The notes below the pieces were generated by a model, which was not told the origin of the DNA, did no database searches, and worked only from the letters and a program-made list of their open reading frames with translations. A DNA stretch of 6,201 nucleotides. It comes from an uncultured Thermoproteales archaeon. Its GTDB lineage: Archaea > Thermoproteota > Thermoprotei > Thermoproteales > Thermoproteaceae. The DNA is taken from assembly GCA_946480885.1 (NCBI GenBank), contig CAMLLK010000069.1:1-6201 (forward strand). The letters are read 5' to 3'. The stretch's first letter is position 1, and each line of letters starts with the position of its first letter. This document shows positions 5,665 to 6,201 of this stretch, piece after piece. The position numbers were made by a program, and so were the translations under genes.

Positions 5665-6201
5665 ATGGAGAGACCCTACAGAAACTGGGTGGGCGTCGGC
5701 GAGTCGATTGATTTCTTCTACGGGCCCCATGTCAGCTCGGATATCCACGGGACGGCGCTGTGGGTGGGGAGGTCGGGGCGGAGGCTGGTGTTAGCTGTGC
5801 ACGTGGAGGATCCGCACGCCTTTGCAGAACTGCCGAGCGTGCTGAGGTCGCTTATTAGGGAAGTGAGAGGCTGGCGGGAGGCTAAGCTGGTGGCCAAGGG
5901 CTTCGTAGTGGCGAGGCCGGTGGCGGTGGGGGATAAGCTCGTTTTCCAGTTGGAGGAGGTGCTTAACGGGCCGTTTAAACACCGTTGCGTTCCGCCTATA
6001 GCTGGGTCTCGGTGGTGGCGCCTTATGCGGGAGTCGGACAACGTATATGCTTACGTATTGACTGAGGAGGGCGAAAAGAAGGTTAGGGCGGGCTTGTCGA
6101 ATTGGTACACAATTAGTCTCTGCAAGGCGATTCTCGGCCTTCAGTTCGGCCTTTTAGACGAGAAGCGCGCAGAACGCGCCTGGCCTTCTCCCGTCGGCCC
6201 A
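5665..6201 (+). CDS. Array paralog 3, N-terminal part (179 codons, runs off the window)
   Basis: ATG 5665 opens a frame with no stop through 6201, so the 3' end is missing. It is a third member of the array, alignable by eye with the N-terminal part of the 364-residue paralog. ALWVGRSGRRLVLAV (31-45) matches TVVLGRADGGFVLAV, VARPVAVGD (82-90) matches WAKPVVIAD, FKHRCVPPIAGSRWW (104-118) matches FKPKCVPPLAGSRWW, and the last visible residues SPVGP (175-179) match SPIGP, which directly precedes the conserved C-terminal module there. That module is therefore expected just beyond the window. Visible cysteines are C108 (shared motif) and C153. There is no signal peptide. Function is unknown; a cytoplasmic location is inferred. 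The start is supported by the AT-rich box about 24 bases upstream. Confidence 0.85.
   Translation, partial: MERPYRNWVGVGESIDFFYGPHVSSDIHGTALWVGRSGRRLVLAVHVEDPHAFAELPSVLRSLIREVRGWREAKLVAKGFVVARPVAVGDKLVFQLEEVLNGPFKHRCVPPIAGSRWWRLMRESDNVYAYVLTEEGEKKVRAGLSNWYTISLCKAILGLQFGLLDEKRAERAWPSPVGP

Noticed and set aside
5718..6041. Antisense frame of 107 codons near the right end
   Set aside because: It lies opposite the third paralog, whose plus-strand translation aligns with paralog 1, so the minus-strand frame is a shadow.
1..6201. CRISPR arrays, tRNA, rRNA, insertion sequences or attachment sites
   Set aside because: I found no regularly spaced direct repeats, no TΨC-loop-like sequence within a cloverleaf, no rRNA core sequence and no transposase-like protein. 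The only long repeats are the coding duplications of the paralogs.

Overview
The window looks like a stretch of a hyperthermophilic crenarchaeal chromosome, most likely Pyrobaculum or a close relative in the Thermoproteales. The evidence is AT-rich TATA-like boxes about 20-30 bases before start codons with no Shine-Dalgarno sequence (leaderless transcripts), heavy use of AGG/AGA arginine codons, cysteine-rich intracellular-looking proteins, and tightly packed genes on one strand. The genus is inferred from these features; no marker gene is present.

Layout: 1-180 is very GC-rich (hand count 123/180, 68%), has nested hairpin potential and ends in a T-run. It may be part of a structured RNA or the edge of something outside the window. 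181-500 is AT-rich (128/320, 40% GC) and non-coding; it holds an imperfect inverted repeat and a clear TATA box at 474-481. A reading frame starts with ATG at 501, encodes a signal-peptide-like N-terminus, and is cut by an in-frame TGA at 642-644. The same frame then stays open to 3515. The main body (from GTG 651, 954 codons) carries nine N-glycosylation sequons in its first 345 residues and none afterwards, which suggests a surface-exposed N-terminal part.

3532-5576 holds two overlapping genes of 364 and 318 codons. Their C-terminal blocks are nearly the same (70/89 identical residues by eye, no gaps) while their N-terminal halves differ. After an 88-base gap with its own AT-rich promoter-like element, a third gene starts at ATG 5665 and runs off the window end. 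Its N-terminal half matches that of the 364-codon gene, so this is a tandem paralogous array with at least three members.

No enzyme family could be recognised for any gene. The reading offered is a lineage-specific locus: one broken or recoded secreted or membrane protein followed by an expanding array of modular, cysteine-containing, probably cytoplasmic proteins. No CRISPR array, tRNA, rRNA, insertion sequence or transposase was found.
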